64,000 nt of DNA from Mesorhizobium comanense (lineage in GTDB: Bacteria > Pseudomonadota > Alphaproteobacteria > Rhizobiales > Rhizobiaceae), in the NCBI RefSeq assembly GCF_005503535.1, contig NZ_SCNN01000011.1, forward strand, positions 1-64,000. The letters run 5' to 3'. The translations under genes and the position numbers were made by a program. Position 1 is the first letter of the stretch; every line of letters starts with the position of its first letter. The notes beneath the pieces were generated by a model, which saw only the letters and a list, made by a program, of their open reading frames with translations, did not search any database and was not told the DNA's origin. Below, one piece after another: positions 33,420 to 41,994 of the stretch.

Positions 33420-34434
33420 TGAAGTCCCTCCTCTTGTCCGGATATGTGCTTGGGCCGACTGGCATGGGGGCGGCCAACGTGCCGCCATCGTCGAACAGCA
33501 CCAGGCTCGCCGCGCCGACCAGTCCGGCATGGCGCCCAAGCTGAGCCTGAACCACCGGCACGTCGCGATAGGCGCGCATGGCCCGTTCGCGGATGGTCGC
33601 CTCGATGACAGGCGCCATCAGGTCGAGACCATTGGCAATGCCGCCGCCGACGACCAGCACATCGGGCGAATAGAGATGAAGGAGATTGGTGAAGCCTACG
33701 CCAAGCCACCGCGCCTCCTCCTCGAGCAGGGCCAGCGCGAGGTCATCCTGCAGCCGGGCCGCCTCGACAACATGGCGGCCGGTCACCTCGCCATTGGCCG
33801 ACAGGCGACGCAACGTCGAGCCATCCAGGGGCGACGTCGCGGCATTGGCGCGACGGCCAAGCGCGGTGCCGGAGGCGATCGCCTCGAAGCAGCCGACGAC
33901 GCCGCACATACAGCGCTCGCCTTCATTGGTGATGGTCATATGGCCGATCTCGGCGGCCAGACCGCGGCGTCCGTGCAGGATGCGCCCGTCGGCGACAACA
34001 CCGCCGCCGATGCCGGTCGAAACGGTGACGAAGACCAGCGAGCGGGCGCCATGGCCGGCGCCGAAGCGCCATTCGCCGAGCGCCGCCGCATTGGCGTCGT
34101 TCTCCAGCCGCACCGGCAGGCCGAGCCTCCGCTCCAGAATATCGGCCAGCGGCACGTCCTGCCAACCAGCGAGCGTCGGCGGGCCGACAGCAATGCCGGC
34201 CAGCGGATCGAGCGGCCCCGGCGCGCCGACGCCAACGCCGACAAGGGCGAGCCCCGGAGCTTCGGCATGGACCTTCGTCGCCAGCGCTTCGATCTGGCCG
34301 ATCACCACTTCGGGGCCGGCCTGCGCCTGCGTCGGCACCGCCGCGAAAGCCAGTATCTTGCCGTCGCGGTCGACCAGGGCGGCCCGAAGCTCGGTGCCAC
34401 CAAGATCGATCGCAAGGGCGGCTTGGCTTGTCAT
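33412..34434 (-). CDS. ROK family sugar kinase
   Basis: A 340-residue ROK-family kinase without the DNA-binding domain of ROK repressors. The ATP phosphate motif is D10-LGGTELRAAL; the sugar-binding LENDANAAALGEW, the STGIGGGVV loop, and the zinc-type GHMTITNEGERCMCGVVGCFE with its His and three Cys are intact. Such enzymes phosphorylate hexoses at C6. It lies directly before an Rpe-like epimerase gene, with a four-base overlap, a pairing reminiscent of alsK-alsE in D-allose catabolism. The hexose cannot be read from the sequence; allose, allulose or another rare hexose is a reasonable guess. Confidence 0.88.
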   Translation of the reverse strand: MTSQAALAIDLGGTELRAALVDRDGKILAFAAVPTQAQAGPEVVIGQIEALATKVHAEAPGLALVGVGVGAPGPLDPLAGIAVGPPTLAGWQDVPLADILERRLGLPVRLENDANAAALGEWRFGAGHGARSLVFVTVSTGIGGGVVADGRILHGRRGLAAEIGHMTITNEGERCMCGVVGCFEAIASGTALGRRANAATSPLDGSTLRRLSANGEVTGRHVVEAARLQDDLALALLEEEARWLGVGFTNLLHLYSPDVLVVGGGIANGLDLMAPVIEATIRERAMRAYRDVPVVQAQLGRHAGLVGAASLVLFDDGGTLAAPMPVGPSTYPDKRRDFNG

Positions 34435-35153
34435 GCCGCGACCTTCAGCCCATGCAGCCAGGCAATGCGGCCGGCGAGATCCTTGTCGCCGAAGGCAAGC
34501 GAACCGAGCACCACGGTTTCGGCTCCGGCCGCACGCAGCAACGGCACCGTCTCATGGCGGATGCCCCCGTCGGCTGCCAGCACGACGGCCGCCTCGCGGC
34601 CGGCCTTTCGCAGGATGGCGCGCGCCTCGACCAGCCTGTCGCAGGCCTTTTCCGAAAGGCCCTGCCCCTTGACGCCGATCGCGGTTCCAAGAAGCGTCAC
34701 GAAGGCGACCTCGGAGACGAAAGGGGTCACCGCTTCGACCGGCGTTTCCAGCCGCAGCACGACGCCGGCCTGCGCGCCAAGCTCGCGCGCCAGCCGCACG
34801 GCCCGCAATCCCGCCTCGCCGTTCTCGGCATGGACGCTGATCATGTCGGCGCCGGCCTCGATGAACTGGCGCGTCTGCGCCTCGACGATTGCCGCATCGA
34901 CCATCAGATGAACGTGGATGGGTTTGGCCGTCAGGCCGGCGATACGCGCGACGAGATCGGGGAAGAACAGGAAGGACGGCGCGAAGTGGCCGTCCGCGAC
35001 ATCGATGTGATGCAGGTCGACATAGGGCTCGATGCGTTGCAGATCGCTTTCGAAATTGGCGAGATTGGCCGACCAGGATGAGAATTCGGCGATCAGACGA
35101 TCACGTGGCAAGGCGGCTATGGCGGCCGGGCCTTTGAGGGGCTTCGAGGTCAT
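34431..35153 (-). CDS. Ribulose-phosphate 3-epimerase family protein (AlsE-like)
   Basis: A 240-residue TIM-barrel epimerase of the Rpe family. The metal and acid/base residues fit the family pattern: His49 and Asp51 in HHIDVADGHF, His82 in HVHLMV, and Asp195 in AADGGI. It is placed in a sugar operon beside a ROK kinase rather than with Calvin-cycle or pentose genes. This suggests a ketohexose-6-phosphate 3-epimerase role such as allulose-6-phosphate to fructose-6-phosphate, as for AlsE. The N-terminal extension of about 20 residues compared with Rpe is a minor oddity. It overlaps both neighbouring genes by four bases. Confidence 0.82.
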   Translation of the reverse strand: MTSKPLKGPAAIAALPRDRLIAEFSSWSANLANFESDLQRIEPYVDLHHIDVADGHFAPSFLFFPDLVARIAGLTAKPIHVHLMVDAAIVEAQTRQFIEAGADMISVHAENGEAGLRAVRLARELGAQAGVVLRLETPVEAVTPFVSEVAFVTLLGTAIGVKGQGLSEKACDRLVEARAILRKAGREAAVVLAADGGIRHETVPLLRAAGAETVVLGSLAFGDKDLAGRIAWLHGLKVAA

Positions 35154-35983
35154 GACTGGTCCTGGTTGTTGAAATTTCTGTCGAGAAAGCCGCCGATGGC
35201 GGCGCGGATTTCGGCGAAGTGGCGATCCTTGTCGGTGGCCTTCGGCGTGACCTCGGTGAAGACCGCGCGCGGGATGGCCGTGGCAAGCTCGCGGGCGATC
35301 TCCAGAGGGTGGACGAGATCGATGCCGCAGCCGACGATCAGTGCCGGAATTGTCAATCCGGCGGCTTCGGCCCTGGTGACGCCGGGGCCGTCATTCGCAA
35401 TCGCCCGCATCACCTCGGCGAAGACAGCCGCGTTGGCGCGTTCGAAGAAGCCGAGCAGCGAGGCGAGATTGTCCGGAGCCTGGCTACGAAAGAAAGTGGA
35501 TGTCGCGGACGAAGCGAAGGCCTCGCGCGCTTCGCTGAGCGGGCGGCTCAGGATGAGGTCCGCCGCCTCCACGTAAGGGCGCATGTTTTGCGGCCCCGCG
35601 TCGAATGTCCAGGCCGGACGGACCAGCACGAGGCCGCAAACACGATGCGGATGGCGAACCGCCAGATGCAGTGCGATGGCCGCACCCATCGAAATGCCGG
35701 CGGCGACAAAACGGTCGAGCCCGGCCGCATCGGCGGCGGCCAATACATCGTCAGCGAACATGGCGATCGAGAACGGACGCTTGCGGCCTGCGTCCGAAGC
35801 ACCTTGCGCGCGGCATTCGACGGTCAGCCGGCGGCGCGACGGATTGTCGGGGAAATTCTGCGCCACCTGGCCTGCATCGCCGCCGAGACCATGCTGGAAG
35901 ACGACAGGAGTGCGGCCCTGCCCCGTGTCGAAGACATGGAGCGCGGCGTCATCCCGCAGCATGATTGTCGGGGCCAGAGCCAT
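35150..35983 (-). CDS. Alpha/beta hydrolase
   Basis: A 277-residue alpha/beta hydrolase. The oxyanion-hole HG lies in VVFQHGLGGDAG (28-38), the nucleophile elbow GISMGA places Ser98, and the catalytic His is likely in KDRHFAEI near the C-terminus. The Asp of the triad is probably in GCGIDLVHP. The overall shape resembles enol-lactonases and related lactone or ester hydrolases. Within a sugar operon that also encodes Gfo/Idh dehydrogenases, it could open a sugar lactone formed by oxidation. That role is inferred from context only. No signal peptide is present. Confidence 0.8.
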   Translation of the reverse strand: MALAPTIMLRDDAALHVFDTGQGRTPVVFQHGLGGDAGQVAQNFPDNPSRRRLTVECRAQGASDAGRKRPFSIAMFADDVLAAADAAGLDRFVAAGISMGAAIALHLAVRHPHRVCGLVLVRPAWTFDAGPQNMRPYVEAADLILSRPLSEAREAFASSATSTFFRSQAPDNLASLLGFFERANAAVFAEVMRAIANDGPGVTRAEAAGLTIPALIVGCGIDLVHPLEIARELATAIPRAVFTEVTPKATDKDRHFAEIRAAIGGFLDRNFNNQDQS

Positions 35984-36801
35984 TAGCCGAGCCCTCGCAG
36001 GAAGGTGGCGACGCCAGGCGCTTCGTCAGCGGAAAGACCATGGGTGACAAGCGCACCCTCGAAACCCGCAGCCTTTAGCCGCGCCACGAAATCAGGAAAG
36101 TCGACGATGCCCTGTCCGGCCGTGGCGAAGCGACCATCGCCATGCCGGTCCTTGGCGTGCGCCATCGCGATATGGCCGGCGGATTCATCGATCGCGGCGG
36201 CAACGATGGCGCGCGCCTCGTCCGGCGTCGCATGCTCGAAGAGATTGGCCGGGTCGAGTACGATCTTCAGATGCTTCGAGCCCATCGCGGCAATGAGGCG
36301 GGTGGCATCCGCGGCCGAGGTGACGATGTTGGCCTGCTCGGGCTCGATGCCGAGATCGACGCCGGCCCTTTCGGCGAGAGCCAGGGCCTTCTCCATCTCG
36401 GTGGCCATGTCGGACCATGCCGCCGGCGTGGCATTGTCGGGGTGATAGGCCCATTGATCCGCGGCGTTGCGCGAGCCGGTGCACAACGTGACCAGCGGAA
36501 TGCCGAGCGCAGCGGCCGCGTCGACCACGACCACCAGACGCTTCAGGCCATCATCGCGCACCACACTGTCGGGATGTGCCATGTTGTAGGTGCCTGACAG
36601 CGCGGCGAGCGAAACACCCGATGATCGCGCGGCGGCACGGATGGCCGCGACGGCGTCTGCCGGCACGGCATCCGGCATCGATGGCAAGCCGGCGCAGGCG
36701 AGATTGAACTGCGTCGTCTCGTATCCGGCCTCCTTGACCGCCGCCAGCACAGCGGCCGGATCGGTGCCGGGAAAGGTCTTGGCGAAAATGCCCAGACGCA
36801 T
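35983..36801 (-). CDS. Sugar phosphate isomerase/epimerase (xylose isomerase-like TIM barrel)
   Basis: A 272-residue TIM barrel of the AP endonuclease 2/xylose isomerase-like superfamily. Likely metal ligands are Glu in LGIEPEQAN, Asp in IVLDPANLF and His in AMAHAKDRH. The fourth ligand position of D-tagatose 3-epimerase, usually Glu, appears to be His in GALVTHGLS, placing the protein in a different subfamily. It overlaps the following hydrolase gene and the preceding Gfo/Idh gene by one base each. It could isomerise or epimerise a ketose or an oxidised sugar; the exact reaction is unknown. Confidence 0.8.
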   Translation of the reverse strand: MRLGIFAKTFPGTDPAAVLAAVKEAGYETTQFNLACAGLPSMPDAVPADAVAAIRAAARSSGVSLAALSGTYNMAHPDSVVRDDGLKRLVVVVDAAAALGIPLVTLCTGSRNAADQWAYHPDNATPAAWSDMATEMEKALALAERAGVDLGIEPEQANIVTSAADATRLIAAMGSKHLKIVLDPANLFEHATPDEARAIVAAAIDESAGHIAMAHAKDRHGDGRFATAGQGIVDFPDFVARLKAAGFEGALVTHGLSADEAPGVATFLRGLG

Positions 36802-37877
36802 CAGACCGCACCCGAGACCGAAGCGAGTTCGACCCGTTCGCCACTCTCCACCGAACGAGCGATCGCCACCATGGCGCGGATCGAGGCGATGCCGTCCTCG
36901 ACATTGGCGCCGCGCATCGGCGCGCCGGTGAGCGCGGCGTCGGCGAGGCCTTCGAGCTGACGGCGGAAGAAATGGCCGTCGGCGCCGAGCGGCTTTCGCG
37001 AAGTCGCGTCCTTCTCATGGAAAATGTCGACTTCGCTGGCGCGGAAATACCAGGGATTGAAGGTTTTCGCGATGACGGAACCGTTCTCGCCATAGAGCTG
37101 GAAACCCTCGTGCCAGTCCATGCGCACGGCGACGGTCAGATCGAGATGGCCGAGAGCGCCGCTGGCGAATTCGGTCTCGACGAACCAGCAATAGGCGCCG
37201 AAGCGCTCATTGAGACGGGCACGCACGGCCGTGATCTCGCCGCAGAGGAAGCGCGCGGTGTCGACCAGATGCGAGCCATGCGCCAGCATGAAATACTGCC
37301 TGAGATCAGCCTTGGGGTTGCCGCCCGGCTTTCTCGCCAGCTTGCTGGTGACCGGCAGCGGCTGCACGGCGTCGGTGTTGGTGTAGCGGTGGGTGGAATC
37401 GCAATACCAGGCCTTCAGCGCCAGCACCTCGCCCATCTGGTCGCGCACGAAGTCGCGCGCCGCCTCCAGCGCCGGGTCGAAGCGCTTCATGTGGCCGACC
37501 TGCAAGAGCTTGCCGGAGCGCTTGACCGCGGCGGCCAGCGCCTCGCCCTCCTCGACCGAGGTGCCGATCGGCTTTTCGCACAGGACATGCTTGCCGGCGT
37601 CGAGCGCCTTGATCGACATCGGCACGTGATAGGCATCCGAGGTGGCGACGATCACCGCCTCCAGCTCCGGATCGGCGAGCATCGCATCATAGTCGGCGTA
37701 CATCTTCTGCGGCTCGTAGGTGGCGCCCATGCGGGCGAGCAGGTCGGGCGCCGCGTCGCAGATGGCGTAAAGGTCGGCATTGCCAGCCTTCACGCAGGAT
37801 TCCAGATGCGCGAATTGCGCGATCGGGCCGCAGCCGAGCACACCGACCCTGAGGCGCCTGTCCTGTTTCCTGATCAT
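36801..37877 (-). CDS. Gfo/Idh/MocA family oxidoreductase
   Basis: A 358-residue NAD(P)-dependent dehydrogenase. The Rossmann motif is GCGPIA at 15-20 and the catalytic EKP element is at 101-103, with Lys102. The C-terminal alpha/beta domain has the usual AHGSHLVDTARFLCGEI segment, where the His contributes to catalysis. Family members oxidise a single hydroxyl of hexoses, inositols or their derivatives. It sits between two TIM-barrel isomerase genes in the sugar operon, an arrangement seen in inositol-like and rare-sugar pathways. The substrate is not identifiable. Confidence 0.88.
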   Translation of the reverse strand: MIRKQDRRLRVGVLGCGPIAQFAHLESCVKAGNADLYAICDAAPDLLARMGATYEPQKMYADYDAMLADPELEAVIVATSDAYHVPMSIKALDAGKHVLCEKPIGTSVEEGEALAAAVKRSGKLLQVGHMKRFDPALEAARDFVRDQMGEVLALKAWYCDSTHRYTNTDAVQPLPVTSKLARKPGGNPKADLRQYFMLAHGSHLVDTARFLCGEITAVRARLNERFGAYCWFVETEFASGALGHLDLTVAVRMDWHEGFQLYGENGSVIAKTFNPWYFRASEVDIFHEKDATSRKPLGADGHFFRRQLEGLADAALTGAPMRGANVEDGIASIRAMVAIARSVESGERVELASVSGAV

Positions 37878-37881
37878 CGTC

Positions 37882-38703
37882 TCAGGCCCCGTAGCCGCGC
37901 ATGGTGTGGCGGTTGGTCTTGACCGCGCCGGCGGGATCGGCGGCGGCTGTTTCGGATTCCTCCTCCAACACCAGCCAGCCGTTGAAGTTCGGCGCGGTAC
38001 CGGCGATCTCGATCACCTCGGCGGTATCGCAGACGCCCTTGCCGAGCATCGCCCAGGTGCCCTGGGCGTCGACATCCTTCAGGTGGATGTAGCGGATGCG
38101 GTCTCGGTAGGTGGTGAGCGTGTCCGCCATGTCCTTGTGGCCGCGCAGGATGTGCCCGGTATCCGGCACCCAGCCGACCAGCTCGGGGTCGAGCAAGGCG
38201 AAGATCGCGTCATAGTCGGCACGGTCGAACAGCAGCGTGTTGTGGTGTGAACTCGGATGCACCGCGACCTGGACGCCGGCCTTGCGGCCGAGTTCGCCGG
38301 CCTTGTTGTAGACTTCCGCCGCAATGGCGAACTTGCCGTCGCGCGGTCCATCGGACACCACTGTCGCCGAGCCCATCGAAACCAGGGCGCCTGGAAAGGC
38401 GGCGGCGAAGTCGATCCAGCGCTGGGCCGTCTCAAGATCCTTGCCGACGGCCTCCTTCAGCGTGAAGCCGCTGTCCGAGCCGAAGGCGAAGGAAACAAGC
38501 GTCAGCCCCGATGCCTCGAGGGCCCGGGCGAATTCCGCCGGCTTGCCGGCATAGCGGCCGATCATGGTGTCGGTGATCTCGATGCCAGCATAGCCGCCAT
38601 CGGCGATCGCCTTCAGGAGGTCGTCGGGGCCTCCGGTCCAGGCCTTGCCCAGCATTTCCCAGGTGAAGGTCTGGCAGCCGACCTTGAGCTTCGTTTTCGT
38701 CAT
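37882..38703 (-). CDS. Sugar phosphate isomerase/epimerase (IolE-like TIM barrel)
   Basis: A 273-residue TIM barrel of the xylose isomerase-like superfamily. Candidate metal-binding positions are His in VAVHPSSHHN, Asp in WVPDTGHIL, His in IHLKDVDA and Glu in LVLEEES. The VPDTGH and IHLKD elements resemble IolE-type inosose dehydratases. The ATG at 38703 lies nine bases after AAGGA; a start three codons earlier would overlap the permease stop but leave no spacing to a ribosome binding site. It follows the MalG-like permease gene and precedes the Gfo/Idh gene by four bases. An oxidise-then-dehydrate or isomerise sequence on a cyclic or keto sugar is possible. Confidence 0.8.
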   Translation of the reverse strand: MTKTKLKVGCQTFTWEMLGKAWTGGPDDLLKAIADGGYAGIEITDTMIGRYAGKPAEFARALEASGLTLVSFAFGSDSGFTLKEAVGKDLETAQRWIDFAAAFPGALVSMGSATVVSDGPRDGKFAIAAEVYNKAGELGRKAGVQVAVHPSSHHNTLLFDRADYDAIFALLDPELVGWVPDTGHILRGHKDMADTLTTYRDRIRYIHLKDVDAQGTWAMLGKGVCDTAEVIEIAGTAPNFNGWLVLEEESETAAADPAGAVKTNRHTMRGYGA

Positions 38704-38708
38704 GTCGA

Positions 38709-39545
38709 TCATTCCTTGACGCCGCCCTGGGTCAATCCTTCGATGATGTGGCGTTGGAAGAACAGCACAAGAAGGATCAGGGGCACGGTCACCACGGCGG
38801 AAGCCGCGGCGATGTCGCCCCAGGGGACGTAGTAGAGGTTGGTGAAGTTGGCGATGCCGACCGGAATGGTCTGCCGGTCGATGTTGGAGGTGAAGGCGAG
38901 CGCGAACAGGAATTCGTTCCACGCGGTGATGAAGGCGAGCAGGCCCGTCGTCACCAGGCTCGGTAACGACATCGGCAGGATGATGCGCCACAGCAGGCCC
39001 GGCACGCTGACGCCGTCCATGCGCGCGGCCTCGTCGATCTCGCGCGGCAGCGTCTCGAAATAGCCGAACAGCACCCAGGTGACGAGCGGCAGGCCGAGCG
39101 CCAGATAGGTGATGATCAGCGCCGTGTAGGTATCGAGCAGGCCGAGATTGGTGGCCACCAGATAAAGCGGCCCGACCAGCGCGATCTGCGGGAACATCGA
39201 CACCGACAGGATCACCATAAGGATGCCGAAGCGCCCCTTGACGTTGAGCCGCGACAGGGCGAAGGCGGCCAGCGAGCCGACGAACAGGCACAGGAAGGTG
39301 GTGGCCAGCGAGACCACCAGCGAGTTCCAGACATAGCGGTGAAGCTGCTTCTCGACGAAGGCGTTGTAGTAATGCTCCAGCGTGAAGGGATGCGGGATGA
39401 GCGAGGGCGAACCCGAGGTCAGCATCTTGTCGAGCTGGAACGAGGTCGAGAACTGCCAGATGAACGGACCGCCCGACCATACGAGGATCAGCAAGGCGCC
39501 GAGATAGATGACGAAGCTCTGCAGCGGCGAGCGCCTCTCGTTCAT
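38709..39545 (-). CDS. Sugar ABC transporter permease, MalG-like
   Basis: A 278-residue CUT1-family permease with about six membrane segments and the EAA coupling loop PREIDEAARMDGVSVPGLLW followed by RIILPMSLPSLVT. The start at 39545 overlaps the MalF-like stop by four bases (ATGA), which fixes it. The N-terminal signal-anchor segment (SFVIYLGALLILVWSGGPF) and the C-terminal RHIIEGLTQGGVKE tail are typical of MalG homologues. It forms the translocation channel with the MalF-like protein. Confidence 0.92.
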   Translation of the reverse strand: MNERRSPLQSFVIYLGALLILVWSGGPFIWQFSTSFQLDKMLTSGSPSLIPHPFTLEHYYNAFVEKQLHRYVWNSLVVSLATTFLCLFVGSLAAFALSRLNVKGRFGILMVILSVSMFPQIALVGPLYLVATNLGLLDTYTALIITYLALGLPLVTWVLFGYFETLPREIDEAARMDGVSVPGLLWRIILPMSLPSLVTTGLLAFITAWNEFLFALAFTSNIDRQTIPVGIANFTNLYYVPWGDIAAASAVVTVPLILLVLFFQRHIIEGLTQGGVKE

Positions 39546-40474
39546 TGCGCCCTCCTGATCTGGCGTATGAGGTAGACGACGAAGACCAACGCGATGATGC
39601 CTTCGGTGATGAACATTGCCGTCGACACGGCCGAGCCGTAGCCGAACTGCAGCGTCGAAAAGAGCACCTTGTAGGAGAGCGTCGACAGGGTCTCTGTCGA
39701 ATCGGCCGGGCCGCCGCCGGTCAGCACATAGACCAGATCGAAGACGCGGAAGGCGTCGAGCGCCCGGAACAGGCCGGCGATCAGCAAGGTCGGCATCAGG
39801 AGCGGCAGGCGGATATACCAGAAGGTGATCCAGCCCTTGGCGCCGTCCATGCGCGCCGCTTCGATCAGCGAATTGGGCACGGTCTGGAGGCCGGTCAGCA
39901 AAAGCAGCGCCATGAAGGGCGTGGTCTTCCAGACATCGGCGATGATGATAGTGATCATCGCCGTGTTCGGGGAGCCATACCAGTTGACGTTCTGGTCGAT
40001 CAGGCCGGCATGCAGCAGAAGATAGTTGATGATGCCGTTCTGGCCGTCGAACAGCCAGCCGAACATTTTCGAGGTGACAACGGTCGGCATCGCCCAGGGA
40101 ACAAGCATGGCCGCGCGCACGAGCCCGCGGCCCTTGAAGGCCTCGCACAGGATCAGCGCCATGCCGAGCCCGATCACCGTCTCCAGGACAGTCGAGGCGG
40201 CGGTGAACCAGATCGTGTGCCACCAGGCATTCCAGAACTGCGCATCGCCCCAGAGCTGCACGTAGTTGGCGAAGCCGGTGAAATCCTGGTCCTGCGTGAT
40301 CAGCGACGTGTTGGTGAGCGAAAGATAGAGCCCATTGACGATCGGGTAGAAAGAGACCGACGCCAGCGACACGAAGGCCGGCGTCAGCAGGATGAGGGCC
40401 CAGAAGGCGCCGGGAAGCGCCTTGCCAAGCCGCCGCGGCCGGCCAGCGCCAGGAAGTGTGGCGGCCGCGGTCAT
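39542..40474 (-). CDS. Sugar ABC transporter permease, MalF-like
   Basis: A 310-residue CUT1-family permease. After a first membrane segment (FWALILLTPAFVSLASVSFYP) comes the VNGLYLSLTNTSL periplasmic stretch. The EAA loop reads PNSLIEAARMDGAKGWITFW and the following RLPLLMPTLLIAG is typical. The gene begins four bases before the end of the gap after the binding protein gene and is translationally coupled to the MalG-like gene. It would carry the unknown sugar delivered by the binding protein encoded just upstream. Confidence 0.92.
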   Translation of the reverse strand: MTAAATLPGAGRPRRLGKALPGAFWALILLTPAFVSLASVSFYPIVNGLYLSLTNTSLITQDQDFTGFANYVQLWGDAQFWNAWWHTIWFTAASTVLETVIGLGMALILCEAFKGRGLVRAAMLVPWAMPTVVTSKMFGWLFDGQNGIINYLLLHAGLIDQNVNWYGSPNTAMITIIIADVWKTTPFMALLLLTGLQTVPNSLIEAARMDGAKGWITFWYIRLPLLMPTLLIAGLFRALDAFRVFDLVYVLTGGGPADSTETLSTLSYKVLFSTLQFGYGSAVSTAMFITEGIIALVFVVYLIRQIRRAQ

Positions 40475-40477
40475 GGG

Positions 40478-41821
40478 TTAGCCGACGATCTTGTTGATCT
40501 GGCCGGCGAGCGCATCCATCTCGGCCTGGACATTGCCCGAAACCAGAGCCTTGGAGATGCCGGACTGCAACGCCAGGGTCACCTTGGCGTATTCGGGCGT
40601 GATCGGGCGCGCGGTGGCTCCGGTGAAGACCTTCTCCAGGCTTGCCATGAAGGGCTGTTCCTTCTTGACCTTCTCGTCCTGGAACAGGGCCGGGCGTGTC
40701 GGGGCCAGGCCGAAGTTCAGCGCGATGCGCTGCTGGGTCTCGGTCGAAGACAGCCAGGTCAGAAGTTCGATCGCGGCTTCACGCTGCTTGGAGTTGGCGT
40801 TGACGCCGAGCTGGTAGCCGCCGAGGCAGGCAGAGCTCTTGCCGCCCGGGAAGGACGGCAGCGGTGCCACGCCAACCTTGTCGACGACCTGCGAGGCCTT
40901 GGCGTCCTGCGCGATCGGCCAGACATAGGACCAGTTGCGCATGAACATCGCCTTGCCCGACGTGAAGGGCTGGCGCGAGGGTTCCTCGTCCCAGGAGAGC
41001 ACGTCCTGTGGGCTGATCTTGGTGGTGGCGATGGTGTCGTGCAGGAACTGGATGGCTTCCACCGCGCCCTTCTGATTGATCAGCGACGACTTGCCGTCCG
41101 GCGCCAGGATCGCGCCATTGTTGGAAGTGATGATCTCGACCGCGTCGCAGACCAGGACCTCGGCCTGCTTGCCCTGCCAGAGATAACCGAAATCGATGTC
41201 GCCGGCCTTCTGCGCAGCCGCGGCGATTGTCGCCATGTCGGCCCAGGTTTCCGGCACCTTGCCGCCATGCTTTTCCAGCACATCCTTGCGGTAGTAGAAC
41301 ATGCCCGAATCCATGAACCAGGGAAGGGCCGTGAGCTTGCCGCCATAGGTACAGGCGTTGAGAGTGCCGGTGAAGTAGGCACTGCGCTTGTCGGCGGGGA
41401 AATATTCATCCAGCGGCAACGCCCATCCGGCGGCGGCGAAGCCGGCGATCCAGATCACGTCCTGGCTGAAAACGTCGGGTGTGCCGTTGCGGCGGGCAAG
41501 CTGCTGGACAAGCCCCTGATAGACTTCGGTCGAAGAGCTCGGCGGCGGCAGTTCGATGTTCTTGACCAGGATGCGGTCCTGCGATTCGTTGAAGGCCTTG
41601 ATCAGGTCGCCGAAGGTCTCCTTGCCGAAGAACGCGGCACTGGCGAAGCTGATCTCGGCGCGCGACTGGGCGCGGGCCTTGCGGATGCCCAGACCAGTGC
41701 CGAGGGCGAGCGCCGCGGCACCCATCGTGCCGGCGCCGATCAGAAATTGCCGGCGATCGGCGATCGTTACATGACCCACGGGCTTGGTATCGGCGCCCGG
41801 CCGTTTTTTCATGTCTGTCAT
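40478..41821 (-). CDS. Sugar ABC transporter substrate-binding protein (SBP family 1, Tat-type signal)
   Basis: A 447-residue extracellular solute-binding protein, the first gene of the ten-gene sugar operon. The N-terminus has a twin-arginine-like signal (ADRRQFLIGAGTMGAAALAL at 21-40) with a likely cleavage near ARAQ, about residue 52, so export folded through Tat is plausible. The mature part shows CUT1 binding-protein features: FGDLIKAFNESQDRI, GTPDVFSQDVIWIAGFAAAG, LDEYFP, GKLTALPWFMDSGMFYYRKD and the C-terminal GGYQLGVNANSKQREAAIELL. The start is ATG 41821 or ATG 41812. It is divergent from a Gfo/Idh gene, with a putative LacI operator between them. Confidence 0.92.
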   Translation of the reverse strand: MTDMKKRPGADTKPVGHVTIADRRQFLIGAGTMGAAALALGTGLGIRKARAQSRAEISFASAAFFGKETFGDLIKAFNESQDRILVKNIELPPPSSSTEVYQGLVQQLARRNGTPDVFSQDVIWIAGFAAAGWALPLDEYFPADKRSAYFTGTLNACTYGGKLTALPWFMDSGMFYYRKDVLEKHGGKVPETWADMATIAAAAQKAGDIDFGYLWQGKQAEVLVCDAVEIITSNNGAILAPDGKSSLINQKGAVEAIQFLHDTIATTKISPQDVLSWDEEPSRQPFTSGKAMFMRNWSYVWPIAQDAKASQVVDKVGVAPLPSFPGGKSSACLGGYQLGVNANSKQREAAIELLTWLSSTETQQRIALNFGLAPTRPALFQDEKVKKEQPFMASLEKVFTGATARPITPEYAKVTLALQSGISKALVSGNVQAEMDALAGQINKIVG

Positions 41822-41886
41822 CTTCTCCTCCTAGGGCTGGCAGCCTCCCGATGTTGCGCCAGCATTTTCGCATGGTCTATAAAAAT

Positions 41887-41900
41887 TTTACGCGCGTCAA
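41887..41900. promoter_or_regulatory. Putative LacI-family operator, copy 1
   Basis: TTTACGCGCGTCAA differs by one base from the palindrome TTGACGCGCGTCAA and has the perfect core ACGCGCGT (41890-41897). Its last 13 bases recur exactly at 45278-45290 beside the lacI-type gene. It lies in the AT-rich divergent region between the binding protein gene and the plus-strand Gfo/Idh gene, so it can control both. Confidence 0.72.
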
Positions 41901-41994
41901 GATTTAAAATGTTGTATAGCGCCTTTCGAAATCGATCCGTCGCCGTCGCGACGGATCAGGCAGACCGTGACCGAATTGGGAGGTAGACAAGGAA

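Noticed and set aside
39545..41986. An 813-codon open frame on the plus strand opposite the sugar importer genes
   Set aside because: It is antisense to two permeases and a binding protein with strong family features. Its translation shows no membrane segments or motifs.
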